DNA from: CAZOSF01 sp964582415
Lineage (GTDB): Bacteria > Bacteroidota > Bacteroidia > Flavobacteriales > Flavobacteriaceae
Assembly: GCA_964582415.1 (NCBI GenBank)
Contig: CAZOSF010000019.1
Coordinates: 1 to 34,204, forward strand
Direction: 5' to 3'
DNA: 34,204 nucleotides
The notes under the pieces were generated by a model. The model was not told the DNA's origin, made no database searches, and saw nothing but the letters and a program-made list of their open reading frames with translations. A program made the position numbers and the translations under genes. This document shows positions 24,926-33,569 of this stretch, one piece after another. The first letter of the stretch is position 1. Every line of letters starts with the position of its first letter.

Positions 24926-26467
24926 CTAGCCCAACCATCCTTCCCTATCCAAACTTCTATATTGAATGGCTTCTGATAGATGCGACACCTCAATGGATTC
25001 ACAATTGTCCAGATCCGCAATAGTGCGTGCCACTTTGAGAATTCGATCGTAGGCCCTGGCCGACAGTTGGAGTCGGTCCATGGCGCCTTTCAACATTTCC
25101 TTGGACTCCTCACCTAGGATACAAAATTCACGAATTTGTTTCACTCCCATCTGTGCATTATAATGAATCTGAGGCCAATCCTTAAATCGTTTTATCTGTC
25201 GGGAACGGGCTTTCGTCACTCGTTCACGAATCATTGCACTAGGTTCGCCTTTTCGCTCCTCACTTAATTTTTCAAAGGGTACAGGGGTAACTTCTATATG
25301 AATGTCGATCCGATCCAACAAGGGACCCGAAATCTTATTCAAATAGCGCTGCATTTCCGCAGTCGTAGAAACTACAGGAGCCCCAGGATCGTTGAAATAC
25401 CCTCCCGGACTGGGGTTCATACTTGCTACCAACATAAAACTGGAAGGATACGTTATGGTGAATTTAGCACGGGATATGGTGACCTCCCGATCTTCCAGTG
25501 GCTGCCGCATGACCTCTAGCACACCTCTTTTGAATTCAGGGAGTTCATCGAGAAACAAAACACCGTTGTGGGCCAAGGAGATTTCCCCGGGTTGAGGGTA
25601 TTGCCCGCCACCCACAAGCGCAACATCGCTTATTGTATGATGCGGACTTCGAAAGGGTCGGGTCGTCATTATTCCTCCTTTATCAAGTGTTCGTCCTGCC
25701 ACACTGTGTATTTTAGTGGTTTCCAAGGCTTCCGACAAGGTCAACGGAGGCAATATACTTGGGAGTCGTTTTGCCAGCATCGTCTTTCCGCTTCCTGGAG
25801 GCCCGATGAGCAATAAATTATGGCCTCCTGCCGCTGCGATTTCCATACAGCGCTTAATACTTTCCTGCCCTTTCACATCGGAAAAATCCATGTCTGGACA
25901 ATTTAACTGATTGTAGAAGGCTTCTTCGATATTCACTATAGTAGGTTCGATGGCATCTTCTCCCAGGAATAACGCGATTACTTCATTTATGTGTGAGGCA
26001 CCCAATACTTCAAGCCCTTCTACAATCGCCGCTTCCATAGCATTTTTTTTGGGGATGATAATCCCTTTAAATCCCTCCTCCAAGGCTTTTAATGCTATCG
26101 GAAGCGCCCCCTTTATGGGTTGCAGCGTACCATCCAGCGATAGCTCTCCCATCATGACATAATCGGAAGGAACGATTTGTGGCTCCAATTGCTCGGTTGC
26201 CATTAAAATACCCATGGCCAATGTTAAATCGTAGGCTGCCCCTTCTTTTCGCAGATCGGCGGGCGCCATGTTCAGGGTGATTTTTTTGCCGGGAATTTTG
26301 AAGCCGTTGTTCTGAAGCGCAGCCGCAATGCGGTAGTTACTTTCTTTAATAGCATTGTCTGGTAATCCGACAAGATGATATCCTACTCCGATATCGCAAT
26401 TTACCTCAACGGTAATGGTGGTAGCGTCCACGCCAAACACGGCGCTCCCATACACTTTTGTAAGCAT
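24926..26467 (-). CDS. comM: YifB/ComM-type Mg-chelatase-like AAA+ ATPase
   Basis: 513 residues, the normal length. The N-terminal Lon-protease-like domain (~1-180) contains VGLPDNAIKES and NMAPADLRKEG. The AAA+ core has Walker A GPPGSGKT at 222-229 and the Mg-chelatase signature RPFRSPHHTISD. Further on are LAHNGVLFLDELPEF with Walker B, and SMNPSPGGYFNDP. The C-terminal chelatase domain ends in LSEAIQYRSLD. In naturally competent bacteria ComM is a hexameric helicase promoting branch migration during transformation. It is cytoplasmic. It converges on the beta-helix gene with three bases between stops and lies 54 bases downstream of the response regulator gene, possibly with its own promoter. 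Confidence 0.95.
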   Translation of the reverse strand: MLTKVYGSAVFGVDATTITVEVNCDIGVGYHLVGLPDNAIKESNYRIAAALQNNGFKIPGKKITLNMAPADLRKEGAAYDLTLAMGILMATEQLEPQIVPSDYVMMGELSLDGTLQPIKGALPIALKALEEGFKGIIIPKKNAMEAAIVEGLEVLGASHINEVIALFLGEDAIEPTIVNIEEAFYNQLNCPDMDFSDVKGQESIKRCMEIAAAGGHNLLLIGPPGSGKTMLAKRLPSILPPLTLSEALETTKIHSVAGRTLDKGGIMTTRPFRSPHHTISDVALVGGGQYPQPGEISLAHNGVLFLDELPEFKRGVLEVMRQPLEDREVTISRAKFTITYPSSFMLVASMNPSPGGYFNDPGAPVVSTTAEMQRYLNKISGPLLDRIDIHIEVTPVPFEKLSEERKGEPSAMIRERVTKARSRQIKRFKDWPQIHYNAQMGVKQIREFCILGEESKEMLKGAMDRLQLSARAYDRILKVARTIADLDNCESIEVSHLSEAIQYRSLDREGWLG

Positions 26468-26521
26468 AGCTGAAAGATTTCATAAAGTGAGTGGGAGTTA
26501 TTGAAGGGAAAAATACAAAAT

Positions 26522-27190
26522 TTATTCAAAAATCATAGGGGACACCAAATTGTTCTTGATGGCAAAAATGACGAGTCCGGCCAAATTCTTCACTTCTGTT
26601 TTTTCCAATAGATTCTTTCTGTGCACCTCTACCGTCCTTTTACTGATATATAATTCTTCCGCTATCTCCTGAGAAGTTCGTTGTAAGCAGATGAGTTCTA
26701 AGATTTCTTTCTCTCTTTGTGTAAGAAAAGATTCATCATAAACGGTCACATGATCACCATGTTTGATGGTCTTTTTGGCTTTTAGAGCCTCCATTACATG
26801 CTGATCATAATAAAATCCATTATAATACACCTGTTTAATAGTTTTCAACACTTCATCTGTTGGGGAGTTCTTAACCAAATAAGCGCTGGCCCCAACATCG
26901 ATCATATTCCGAATAAATGGTTTGGTATTGTAGGTAGTTAGAGCAATAATTCCAATGGAAGGGTATTTGACACTTATCGTTTTCGTAGCCTCAACACCAT
27001 TCAATTCGGGCATTTTGATATCCATGATAATGATATCCGGTAAGGTTACGGCAGAATCCAGAAACTCCAACAATTCCGCCCCATTGCCCGCTTGATGTAC
27101 TACTTGAATTAGTTCATCCCGGGAGAGAATATGGTACATACCTACTCTAAAGAGTTCCTCATCGTCTGCTAAAACAACTTTAATTTTCAT
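26522..27190 (-). CDS. NarL/LuxR-type response regulator
   Basis: 222 residues. The receiver domain has the acidic pair Asp9-Asp10, phospho-acceptor Asp57 in IIMDIKMPELNG, and the conserved Lys in AYLVKNSP. A LuxR-type helix-turn-helix follows at ~145-210 (LTQREKEILELI...SQEIAEELYISKRTVEVHRKNL). It should bind DNA when phosphorylated by the histidine kinase encoded just upstream, whose stop overlaps this start by 11 bases. It is the last gene of a four-gene operon. The target genes are not visible; the operon itself or comM are possibilities. Confidence 0.94.
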   Translation of the reverse strand: MKIKVVLADDEELFRVGMYHILSRDELIQVVHQAGNGAELLEFLDSAVTLPDIIIMDIKMPELNGVEATKTISVKYPSIGIIALTTYNTKPFIRNMIDVGASAYLVKNSPTDEVLKTIKQVYYNGFYYDQHVMEALKAKKTIKHGDHVTVYDESFLTQREKEILELICLQRTSQEIAEELYISKRTVEVHRKNLLEKTEVKNLAGLVIFAIKNNLVSPMIFE

Positions 27191-27989
27191 GACTCCCCTT
27201 ACATTTTATGGTTACGTCTATGCCTTTATTTGGCTCGGAAAAAATTTCCAATTTGGCATCCAATAGTTGGGCGCGGTTTTCAATACCACTCATGCCCAAC
27301 CCCTTCGCCTTTCTGGCTTTTTCAAGATCAAATCCTTTACCGTCGTCTTTGTAGTGTAAAGATACGCCCTTTCCTTCAGTAGTTAAAGCAACTTCAATGT
27401 TCTTTGCTCCCGAATGCTTAATAGAATTATTCAATAATTCTTGTACAATACGGAATAAATGGAGTTCACATTTTTCAGTTAGCTTTCCGTCGGGATAATC
27501 AATATTGGAATGTATTTCAAAAGCTTGGGTGTGATCTACTTCTTCACACAATTCTTCCAGCGCGGCCTGCAAGCCGAATTTCTCTAAGGTAGGTGGCAAG
27601 AGGTCATGGGCGATGCGTCGAGAATTTTCTAGGACAGTTCCTGTTATCTTACGAATGTTTTCACCAATTTTTTGCACTTCCTCAGGATCTTCCACCCCAG
27701 CAAGCATATTCGCATTTAACGAAACTACATTCAATTTTGAGCTAATCGCATCATGAAGATCTTGGGCGATGCGTTTTCTTTCCTCTTCTTGTGTGACCAA
27801 GGTGGATTGAAGGAGTTCTTTTTGATATTCGATCTCTAAATTGGCTTTCTCCAGTTCAGTTTTGACGATCTTCTTTCGGGAAAAAATGAAAAAAACCACT
27901 ATCGCAATCCCCAAAAATATTAGGAATGCAAGGGTGACCAATCCAATTAAGGCTAGTTCGTTTTGACCCGATAAAAGTTCCTCCACCAT
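27180..27989 (-). CDS. Sensor histidine kinase (HisKA_3 type)
   Basis: 269 residues. There is one membrane helix at ~14-36 and a very short outer part, so it has no extracellular sensor domain of its own. The phospho-acceptor is His79 in RKRIAQDLHDAISSKLN. The HATPase domain has ELLNNSIKHSGAKN (N box) and DDGKGFDLEKARKAKGLGM (G box). It overlaps the upstream membrane-protein gene by 37 bases and the downstream response regulator by 11, so all three are tightly coupled. I infer that the signal is received through the multi-pass partner. ATG 27989 is the only Met before the membrane helix. Confidence 0.93.
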   Translation of the reverse strand: MVEELLSGQNELALIGLVTLAFLIFLGIAIVVFFIFSRKKIVKTELEKANLEIEYQKELLQSTLVTQEEERKRIAQDLHDAISSKLNVVSLNANMLAGVEDPEEVQKIGENIRKITGTVLENSRRIAHDLLPPTLEKFGLQAALEELCEEVDHTQAFEIHSNIDYPDGKLTEKCELHLFRIVQELLNNSIKHSGAKNIEVALTTEGKGVSLHYKDDGKGFDLEKARKAKGLGMSGIENRAQLLDAKLEIFSEPNKGIDVTIKCKGSHEN

Positions 27990-28582
27990 TCGACAAATAT
28001 TAAACTTTGAAATAAAAGGTAAATTACGTCATGAATATTATTAAATAATAGGGATAACCGCTGATGAAATTCATCGCTATTTAAAAAATTCCCAAACACA
28101 AAAACCAATGTTACAGGAATAAAATATAAAAAGATTCCCAAATTGATGACGCTAAAGGGGCCGGCTTTAGACAAACACTTATACATATAAAATAATGATA
28201 AGCTAATTAATACCGAGTGCGACACAAAAGCTCCCAGTTCATTGAAATGATTTATCAATCCAGGATTTAATCCATTCTGAATAGCAAAAAACAACAATAC
28301 CGGAAGTAACAGAAATCGAATCTTTTTATTCTCAAGTACCTCACTGTAAAAAAATAACAATGTGATGAATTCAAAAACGAGATAAGGAAGGAAAAAAAAT
28401 AAGTTATTCCCTCCTTCGGTTAAAATTACGTAGGACCACATGCAAATGGTGATAACAGCGTAATTTAAAAGAAACAAATTAAAATATTTGTAGTCCCAAC
28501 CATATTTCCTGAAGCGCACAAAATAAAGTACGACGAGTATCAGAGAAAGCCATAGGTTGGCATCTCCTATAAATCCAATCAT
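27953..28582 (-). CDS. Polytopic membrane protein, candidate sensor partner of the histidine kinase
   Basis: 209 residues with about six or seven hydrophobic helices. The first is at ~8-22 (ANLWLSLILVVLYFV), followed by segments around 36-56, 64-80, 88-104, 120-135, 142-165 and 180-196. There is no domain I recognise. The 37-base overlap with the histidine kinase gene and the kinase's lack of a sensor domain suggest that this protein perceives the signal in or near the membrane. The ion or lipid it might sense is unknown. It starts nine bases after the small upstream gene. Confidence 0.8.
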   Translation of the reverse strand: MIGFIGDANLWLSLILVVLYFVRFRKYGWDYKYFNLFLLNYAVITICMWSYVILTEGGNNLFFFLPYLVFEFITLLFFYSEVLENKKIRFLLLPVLLFFAIQNGLNPGLINHFNELGAFVSHSVLISLSLFYMYKCLSKAGPFSVINLGIFLYFIPVTLVFVFGNFLNSDEFHQRLSLLFNNIHDVIYLLFQSLIFVEWWRNFYRVKTN

Positions 28583-28591
28583 AGCTTGGAA

Positions 28592-28951
28592 TTAATTCAA
28601 TGGACTACCTGGGTCACATTTTGGCGGGCATGCCCGGGTGAAATCATAAAGGTTATTTCCATCATCGATACTCTCTCCATCACTAGGGAGTAAGTCATGA
28701 TACACGCCCGTTTCACGATCCAGCTCCGTGCCAACTAAAATCAGCTTTTCTTCGTTGGAAGTTGGGTCTACTCCTTTATAAATACGAATACAAACATCTG
28801 GGTCGGTTGGATTCCCCATCTCTGCCAATAACGAATTCAATGCTTGTACGGAGACCAAAAAAGCTTTGGCTTCACTGGCATGGGTCACACGATATTGGCT
28901 GGTCCATGAAATCCCTGTGTTTAAACTGATTTTCTTGTCTTTTTCGCTCAT
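28592..28951 (-). CDS. Small cytoplasmic protein of unknown function, first gene of the two-component operon
   Basis: 119 residues with no signal peptide. It looks like a small family I recall as hypothetical in flavobacteria: an N-terminal MSEKDKKISLNTGISWTSQY, a middle with CIRIYKGVDPTSNEEKLILV, and a C-terminal YDFTRACPPKCDPGS with two cysteines three residues apart. I place the start at ATG 28951. The longer frame up to 29002 runs into the pgi terminator hairpin and adds an unlikely leader. It lies nine bases before the membrane-protein gene and is co-transcribed with the kinase and regulator. A function cannot be assigned; a regulatory accessory role is possible from context only. Confidence 0.75.
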   Translation of the reverse strand: MSEKDKKISLNTGISWTSQYRVTHASEAKAFLVSVQALNSLLAEMGNPTDPDVCIRIYKGVDPTSNEEKLILVGTELDRETGVYHDLLPSDGESIDDGNNLYDFTRACPPKCDPGSPLN

Positions 28952-28983
28952 AGCTGGAATTTTAATTAGTTTATCGTTAGGTG

Positions 28984-29015
28984 AAAAACAAAAAACCATC
29001 AATTAATGTGATGGT
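28984..29015 (-). terminator. Rho-independent terminator of the glycolytic operon
   Basis: On the minus strand ACCATCA pairs with TGATGGT around a seven-base loop and is followed by TTTTTTGTTTTTC. The stem ends 27 bases after the pgi stop. Confidence 0.82.
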
Positions 29016-29041
29016 ATTTCTTATATTTCAACCTAAAGTAA

Positions 29042-30601
29042 CTAAATTTTTCCGATTAGCTGGGCGGTAGAACTATTTAAAATGTGGGCGGTTTCCTTCC
29101 TTTCGATAGCGGAAAGTGTTCCTTTGGCCAATCTTTTACCCAATTCAACTCCCCACTGGTCGTAACTGAAGATATTCCAAATCACTCCCTGAACAAATAG
29201 CTTGTGTTCGTACATGGCAATCAAACTTCCCAGGGATTTAGGGGTAAGTTTATCAATTAACAGGGTATTGGTCGGCTTGTTTCCTTCAAAACGTTTGAAA
29301 TTGTCTTCCACTTCGGAACCAAAAGTCCCTTGCATCAAGGCTTCTGTTTGGGCGAAGCAATTGGCCAACAATTTATTTTGATGGTCCTCATTTCCATAAA
29401 GCGACTTTTTGAAGACAATAAAGTCGGTTGGAATCAATTTGGTTCCCTGATGTATCAGTTGAAAAAAAGCATGTTGCGCATTGGTTCCTGTGCTACCCCA
29501 AACGATGGTTCCTGTTTGATACTCGACAGGTGCTGCATTCCTATCAACACTTTTTCCATTGCTTTCCATAATTCCCTGCTGCAAATACGCCACGAACTTG
29601 GTGAGGTATTGGCTGTAAGGAACGATGCATTCACTTTCAGCATCGAAGAAATTATTGTACCAAACAGACAACAGGGCCAGCAAAACTGGTATATTCTCCG
29701 AAAATTCGCTATCCCTGAAATGTTGGTCCATTTCATGGGCTCCTTTAAGTAGGGATTCAAAATTATCATACCCAACCGAAAGTGCAATGGTTAAACCCAC
29801 AGCACTCCATAATGAGAAACGCCCCCCTACCCAATCCCACATGGGAAAAACATTTTCGGAGTCAATTCCAAACTGAGAAATCGCCTCTAGATTTGTAGAT
29901 ACCGCAACAAAGTGCTGGGCTATGCCCTTCTCTGGCGCTTTCTCTAAAAACCATTTGCGAATGGTTTGTGCATTGGTAAGTGTTTCTTGTGTAGTGAAAG
30001 TTTTTGAAACCACCACAAACAAGGTGGTTTCAGGATGTAAATCCTTTATGGTTTCCATTACATGGTCGCCATCTACATTACTAATGAAACGAATGTCCAA
30101 GTGGTTTTTATAGTAGCGTAGCGCTTCACAAACCATATCGGGACCCAGGTCGCTTCCTCCAATTCCTACATTGACAACATGGGTAATGCTCTTCCCTGTA
30201 TAGCCTTTCCAATCGCCGCCAATCACTTTTTGGGTGAAGGTCTTGATTTTCCCCAAGGTAGCCGCAACCTCCGATGGAAAGTCATCAAAATTTCTTAGGG
30301 CAGTGTGCCCTACGGCGCGATCTTCCGTTTCATTGATGCGCTCAAGGTTGAATTGGGCTTCTATCGCCTCTTTCAATCGAACCTCCCGAGCGAGATGCAA
30401 CAGATGTCCTAAGGTAGCTTCAGTGATTCTGTTTTTCGAATAATCCAAAAAGAAATCTTGCCAAGAAACCGACATTTCTTGAGCTCTTTTTGGGTTTTCT
30501 TCAAAATAGACCTGCATTTTCCCTTCCTTTACCTGACTGTAATGCTGTTGCAATTGTTTCCAGGCTTGGGTATGAGTTGGATTTACCTTAGGTATTGGCA
30601 T
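29042..30601 (-). CDS. pgi: Glucose-6-phosphate isomerase
   Basis: 519 residues. It interconverts glucose 6-phosphate and fructose 6-phosphate. The SIS-fold motifs are VNVGIGGSDLGPDM, SKTFTTQETLTN, and MWDWVGGRFSLWSAVGL (PGI signature 1). Also present are ESNGKS with the catalytic Glu, and GTNAQHAFFQLIHQGTK. Signature 2 is in IFSYDQWGVELGKRLAK with the active-site Lys. The length is slightly below the ~550 of the Escherichia coli enzyme. It is the last gene of a four-gene operon, one base after the sugar kinase stop, and is followed by a terminator. Confidence 0.96.
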   Translation of the reverse strand: MPIPKVNPTHTQAWKQLQQHYSQVKEGKMQVYFEENPKRAQEMSVSWQDFFLDYSKNRITEATLGHLLHLAREVRLKEAIEAQFNLERINETEDRAVGHTALRNFDDFPSEVAATLGKIKTFTQKVIGGDWKGYTGKSITHVVNVGIGGSDLGPDMVCEALRYYKNHLDIRFISNVDGDHVMETIKDLHPETTLFVVVSKTFTTQETLTNAQTIRKWFLEKAPEKGIAQHFVAVSTNLEAISQFGIDSENVFPMWDWVGGRFSLWSAVGLTIALSVGYDNFESLLKGAHEMDQHFRDSEFSENIPVLLALLSVWYNNFFDAESECIVPYSQYLTKFVAYLQQGIMESNGKSVDRNAAPVEYQTGTIVWGSTGTNAQHAFFQLIHQGTKLIPTDFIVFKKSLYGNEDHQNKLLANCFAQTEALMQGTFGSEVEDNFKRFEGNKPTNTLLIDKLTPKSLGSLIAMYEHKLFVQGVIWNIFSYDQWGVELGKRLAKGTLSAIERKETAHILNSSTAQLIGKI

Positions 30602-30602
30602 T

Positions 30603-31466
30603 CTAGTTATTTACTTTTAGTCTATGTTCTCTGTAGTAGTCGATAAGTCCGTCTATGGGGCGGCGAATGATTCTTCCCAATTCCAAATGATAAGGTTTCA
30701 TTGCATTACGAATCATCTCTTCAGAAAAATGGGCTATAGAACCAATAAAATGGATTGGAACGACTTGCGCTTCTTTATAACACAATACGCGATATTCTAT
30801 AAAACGGCGCATCCCTTCAGTAATAAGGTGCCAGAAATATCCATTCACCTCTTCAGCGGTAAAGATAAACTCGGCAAATGATGCCAAATAGGTGTTAGGA
30901 TTCGGCTTTTGATACAAATTCATTTTGATTACATCTGGATCCAAATCGAAACGTTCTTCAAACTGGCGCATCAATGGTTCCGGCATTTTTTGGTAGAAGT
31001 AATCTCTTAAAAGTCGCTTTCCAAAATAATTTCCACTGGCCTCGTCCATAACGATATATCCAAGAGAAGGCACGTTGGAATGAATCTTTTCTCCATCGAA
31101 ATAACAGCTATTAGATCCTGTTCCCAGAATACAAACGATACCGGGTTCCGTTGTCGCAGCATAGACAGCCGCCAACAAATCTTCATTTACGGTTACTTCA
31201 GCATTTTTAAAGAGATTTTGAAGTACTTTGGTCAGTATTGCGTTTGGAGTTTTCGTTCCGGCCCCTGCCCCATAGAAATCACATACTTCCACAATATCGA
31301 GGATGCCCATCAAGTCTTCATTTTCCTGAATTCTCTGGTAGAGTTCATCTACTGGAATAACAGCAGGATTAAGACCCCTTGTACGGGTTTTTAACAATAC
31401 TTCCCCCTTATGGCCAAGCAAGATCCAATCGCACTTGGTCGACCCTCCGTCTGCTATTAACGTCAT
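30603..31466 (-). CDS. BadF/BadG-type ATPase, N-acetylglucosamine kinase-like sugar kinase
   Basis: 287 residues. It has the ASKHA phosphate-1 motif at the N-terminus (ADGGSTKCDWILLG), the ATP-binding CILGTGSNSCYFDG, and MDEASGNYFGKRLLRD. Family members phosphorylate N-acetylglucosamine or related sugars. Its location, six bases after gapA and one base before pgi in a glycolytic operon, suggests a hexokinase-like role feeding Pgi. That is inference from context. It is cytoplasmic. I do not give a symbol because substrate specificity cannot be read from the sequence. Confidence 0.85.
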   Translation of the reverse strand: MTLIADGGSTKCDWILLGHKGEVLLKTRTRGLNPAVIPVDELYQRIQENEDLMGILDIVEVCDFYGAGAGTKTPNAILTKVLQNLFKNAEVTVNEDLLAAVYAATTEPGIVCILGTGSNSCYFDGEKIHSNVPSLGYIVMDEASGNYFGKRLLRDYFYQKMPEPLMRQFEERFDLDPDVIKMNLYQKPNPNTYLASFAEFIFTAEEVNGYFWHLITEGMRRFIEYRVLCYKEAQVVPIHFIGSIAHFSEEMIRNAMKPYHLELGRIIRRPIDGLIDYYREHRLKVNN

Positions 31467-31472
31467 ACTGTA

Positions 31473-32468
31473 TTAAATGCTCGCAACGTAAGAGGCTAAG
31501 TCGATCAATTTAGCCGAATAACCAAATTCGTTGTCATACCAAGCAACTAGTTTAAAGAAATTGTCATTTAGGGCGATTCCTGCATCTGCATCGAAGTTAC
31601 AGGTATGAGGATCACTTACGAAATCCTGAGAAACCACATAGTCGTCCACATAGTCGATGATTCCTTTAAATTCCCCTTCTGCCGCAACTTTGAAAAGTTG
31701 TTTGATTTCTTCGTAGGTGGCTGGCTTCTCGGTACGCACGGTTAAGTCAACCACGGAAACATCAGCTGTAGGTACTCTGAATGCCATTCCAGTCAATTTA
31801 CCTTCTAGAGAAGGAATTACTTTGGTCACTGCTTTGGCAGCTCCTGTTGATGCCGGAATAATGTTATTCAAGGCACTACGGCCCCCACGATAGTCTTTAC
31901 GGGAAGGTCCATCAACAGTCAACTGGGTAGCGGTAGTGGCATGTACTGTGGTCATCAATCCTTCGATGATTCCTAGGTTATCATGGATCACTTTTGCAAG
32001 AGGCGCCAAGCAGTTGGTGGTACAAGAAGCATTCGACACAATGGTATCTTCAGGCTTTACTTCCTTGTGGTTTACTCCCATAACGAACATAGGGGCATCT
32101 TTTGATGGAGCAGAAATCACAACTTTTCTGGCTCCGGCTTTAAGGTGAGCCGATGCTCCGTCCAATGTGGTGAAAATACCGGTGCAATCGATTACGATTT
32201 CCGCACCGATGGCGTCCCATTTCAAATCTTCAGGATTTCTTTCTGCAGTAACACGGATAACTTTACCATCCACTACCAACTGACCATCCTTCACCTCTAC
32301 GGTTCCATCATATTTTCCGTGAACTGAATCATATTTTAAAAGGTAGGCAAGGTGATCCACATCCAACAAATCGTTAATGGCAACCACCTCTACATTATCT
32401 CTTTTAGCGGCTATTCTAAACGCAATTCTTCCAATTCGACCGAAGCCGTTAATTCCAATTTTTGTCAT
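31473..32468 (-). CDS. gapA: Glyceraldehyde-3-phosphate dehydrogenase, NAD-type
   Basis: 331 residues, the usual length. It oxidises glyceraldehyde 3-phosphate with phosphate to 1,3-bisphosphoglycerate. The Rossmann motif GINGFGRIGR, the NDLLD stretch at 32-36 (an acidic residue that favours NAD), the nucleophile Cys149 in SNASCTTNCLAP, and His176 in TTVHATTATQ are all present. YDNEFGYSAKLIDL closes the catalytic domain. It is 11 bases after pfkA and six before the sugar kinase gene. Confidence 0.97.
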   Translation of the reverse strand: MTKIGINGFGRIGRIAFRIAAKRDNVEVVAINDLLDVDHLAYLLKYDSVHGKYDGTVEVKDGQLVVDGKVIRVTAERNPEDLKWDAIGAEIVIDCTGIFTTLDGASAHLKAGARKVVISAPSKDAPMFVMGVNHKEVKPEDTIVSNASCTTNCLAPLAKVIHDNLGIIEGLMTTVHATTATQLTVDGPSRKDYRGGRSALNNIIPASTGAAKAVTKVIPSLEGKLTGMAFRVPTADVSVVDLTVRTEKPATYEEIKQLFKVAAEGEFKGIIDYVDDYVVSQDFVSDPHTCNFDADAGIALNDNFFKLVAWYDNEFGYSAKLIDLASYVASI

Positions 32469-32479
32469 AATTCTTAGGT

Positions 32480-33466
32480 TTATACAGATATAATATCTGC
32501 TACTCGTATTAAATCTAAATCTATTTCATTATCTCCTTCAATGGCAACACTGAAGGGGACCTGTACTAATTTGTTTCGTGAGATTCCAATCATGATATCC
32601 CGCTTGCCTTCCAGTAAGGCGTCAACGGCTCCTACGCCAAGGCGACTCGCTAAAACCCGATCGTAACAACTTGGGGACCCTCCCCTTTGAATATGACCTA
32701 AAACCGTCACTTTCACCTCATATTCATTTAAATTCTCGCGTATGTAATCGGCCAACGCGAATATGTTCTTACCAATTTGATCTCCTTCTGCCACGACCAC
32801 AATGCTGGATGATTTTCCCGATTTTTTGGCGCGGTTCAATGAGGATACCAAACGGTCTCTCCCCATATTCTGTTCCGGAATCAAAATTTCTTCTGCTCCA
32901 GCACCAATACCCGCATTCAGGGCAATATCACCTGCATCCCGCCCCATTACTTCTACAAGGAACAAACGGTTATGGGAATTCGCCGTATCACGAATTTTAT
33001 CGATGGCCTCAACTACGGTATTCAAAGCTGTATCGTATCCAATGGTATAATCGGTTCCATTGATATCATTGTCGATCGTTCCGGGAATACCCACGATTGG
33101 GAAGTCGAACTCTTTGTTAAAGATGTGAGCACCGGTGAAGGTTCCATCTCCTCCGATCACAACCAGGGCATCAACACCTGCCTTCTTCAAATGATCGTAG
33201 GCCGTTTGTCTACCTTCTTTTGTACGGAAATCTTGGGAACGTGCGGATTTCAGTATTGTACCTCCTCTGTTGATAATGTTCTTTACCGAACGAGGTCCCA
33301 TATCTTTAAAGTCTCCTTCCACAAGGCCTTGATAGCCTCTGAAAATTCCAATACACTCTAAATTATGATAGGAGGCAGCCCTTACTACCGCCCTTATGGC
33401 AGCGTTCATTCCAGGGGCATCACCCCCGCTTGTTAGGACCGCAATTGTTTTAATTTTTGTGCTCAT
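32480..33466 (-). CDS. pfkA: ATP-dependent 6-phosphofructokinase
   Basis: 328 residues. It phosphorylates fructose 6-phosphate to the 1,6-bisphosphate. The motifs are LTSGGDAPGMNAAIRAVVR, GGDGTF (105-110), and GIPGTIDNDINGTDYTIGYD with the catalytic Asp132. The Gly in GGDG and the GT rather than PK before IDND point to ATP rather than pyrophosphate as donor. It is the first gene of the operon pfkA-gapA-kinase-pgi and has a good promoter and an upstream palindrome. Confidence 0.97.
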   Translation of the reverse strand: MSTKIKTIAVLTSGGDAPGMNAAIRAVVRAASYHNLECIGIFRGYQGLVEGDFKDMGPRSVKNIINRGGTILKSARSQDFRTKEGRQTAYDHLKKAGVDALVVIGGDGTFTGAHIFNKEFDFPIVGIPGTIDNDINGTDYTIGYDTALNTVVEAIDKIRDTANSHNRLFLVEVMGRDAGDIALNAGIGAGAEEILIPEQNMGRDRLVSSLNRAKKSGKSSSIVVVAEGDQIGKNIFALADYIRENLNEYEVKVTVLGHIQRGGSPSCYDRVLASRLGVGAVDALLEGKRDIMIGISRNKLVQVPFSVAIEGDNEIDLDLIRVADIISV

Positions 33467-33472
33467 TGAGGG

Positions 33473-33503
33473 TAAAATTATATTTTAAATTTTACATAAC
33501 AAA
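33473..33503 (-). promoter_or_regulatory. Promoter of the pfkA-gapA-kinase-pgi operon
   Basis: On the minus strand TTTG (33503-33500) is followed by a 19-base spacer and TAATTTTA (33480-33473). This fits the Bacteroidota TTTG-N19-TAnnTTTG pattern except for the last base. Only six bases separate the -7 box from the pfkA ATG, so the leader is very short or absent. Confidence 0.65.
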
Positions 33504-33513
33504 CAAGAAAACA

Positions 33514-33531
33514 ATCGATAACGTTTTCGAT
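33514..33531. promoter_or_regulatory. LacI-type operator palindrome upstream of pfkA
   Basis: ATCGATAACGTTTTCGAT is an 18-base palindrome with one mismatched pair and the central CG that LacI/GalR-family proteins kink. It lies ten bases upstream of the -33 box, a position more typical of activation than of steric block. Confidence 0.65.
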
Positions 33532-33569
33532 TTTGAGAATTTCACAAAATCACGTCCTCTGTTGCCCTC

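Noticed and set aside
28952..29002. Longer start for the 119-residue protein
   Set aside because: The extension lies in the terminator of the glycolytic operon and is not protein-like.
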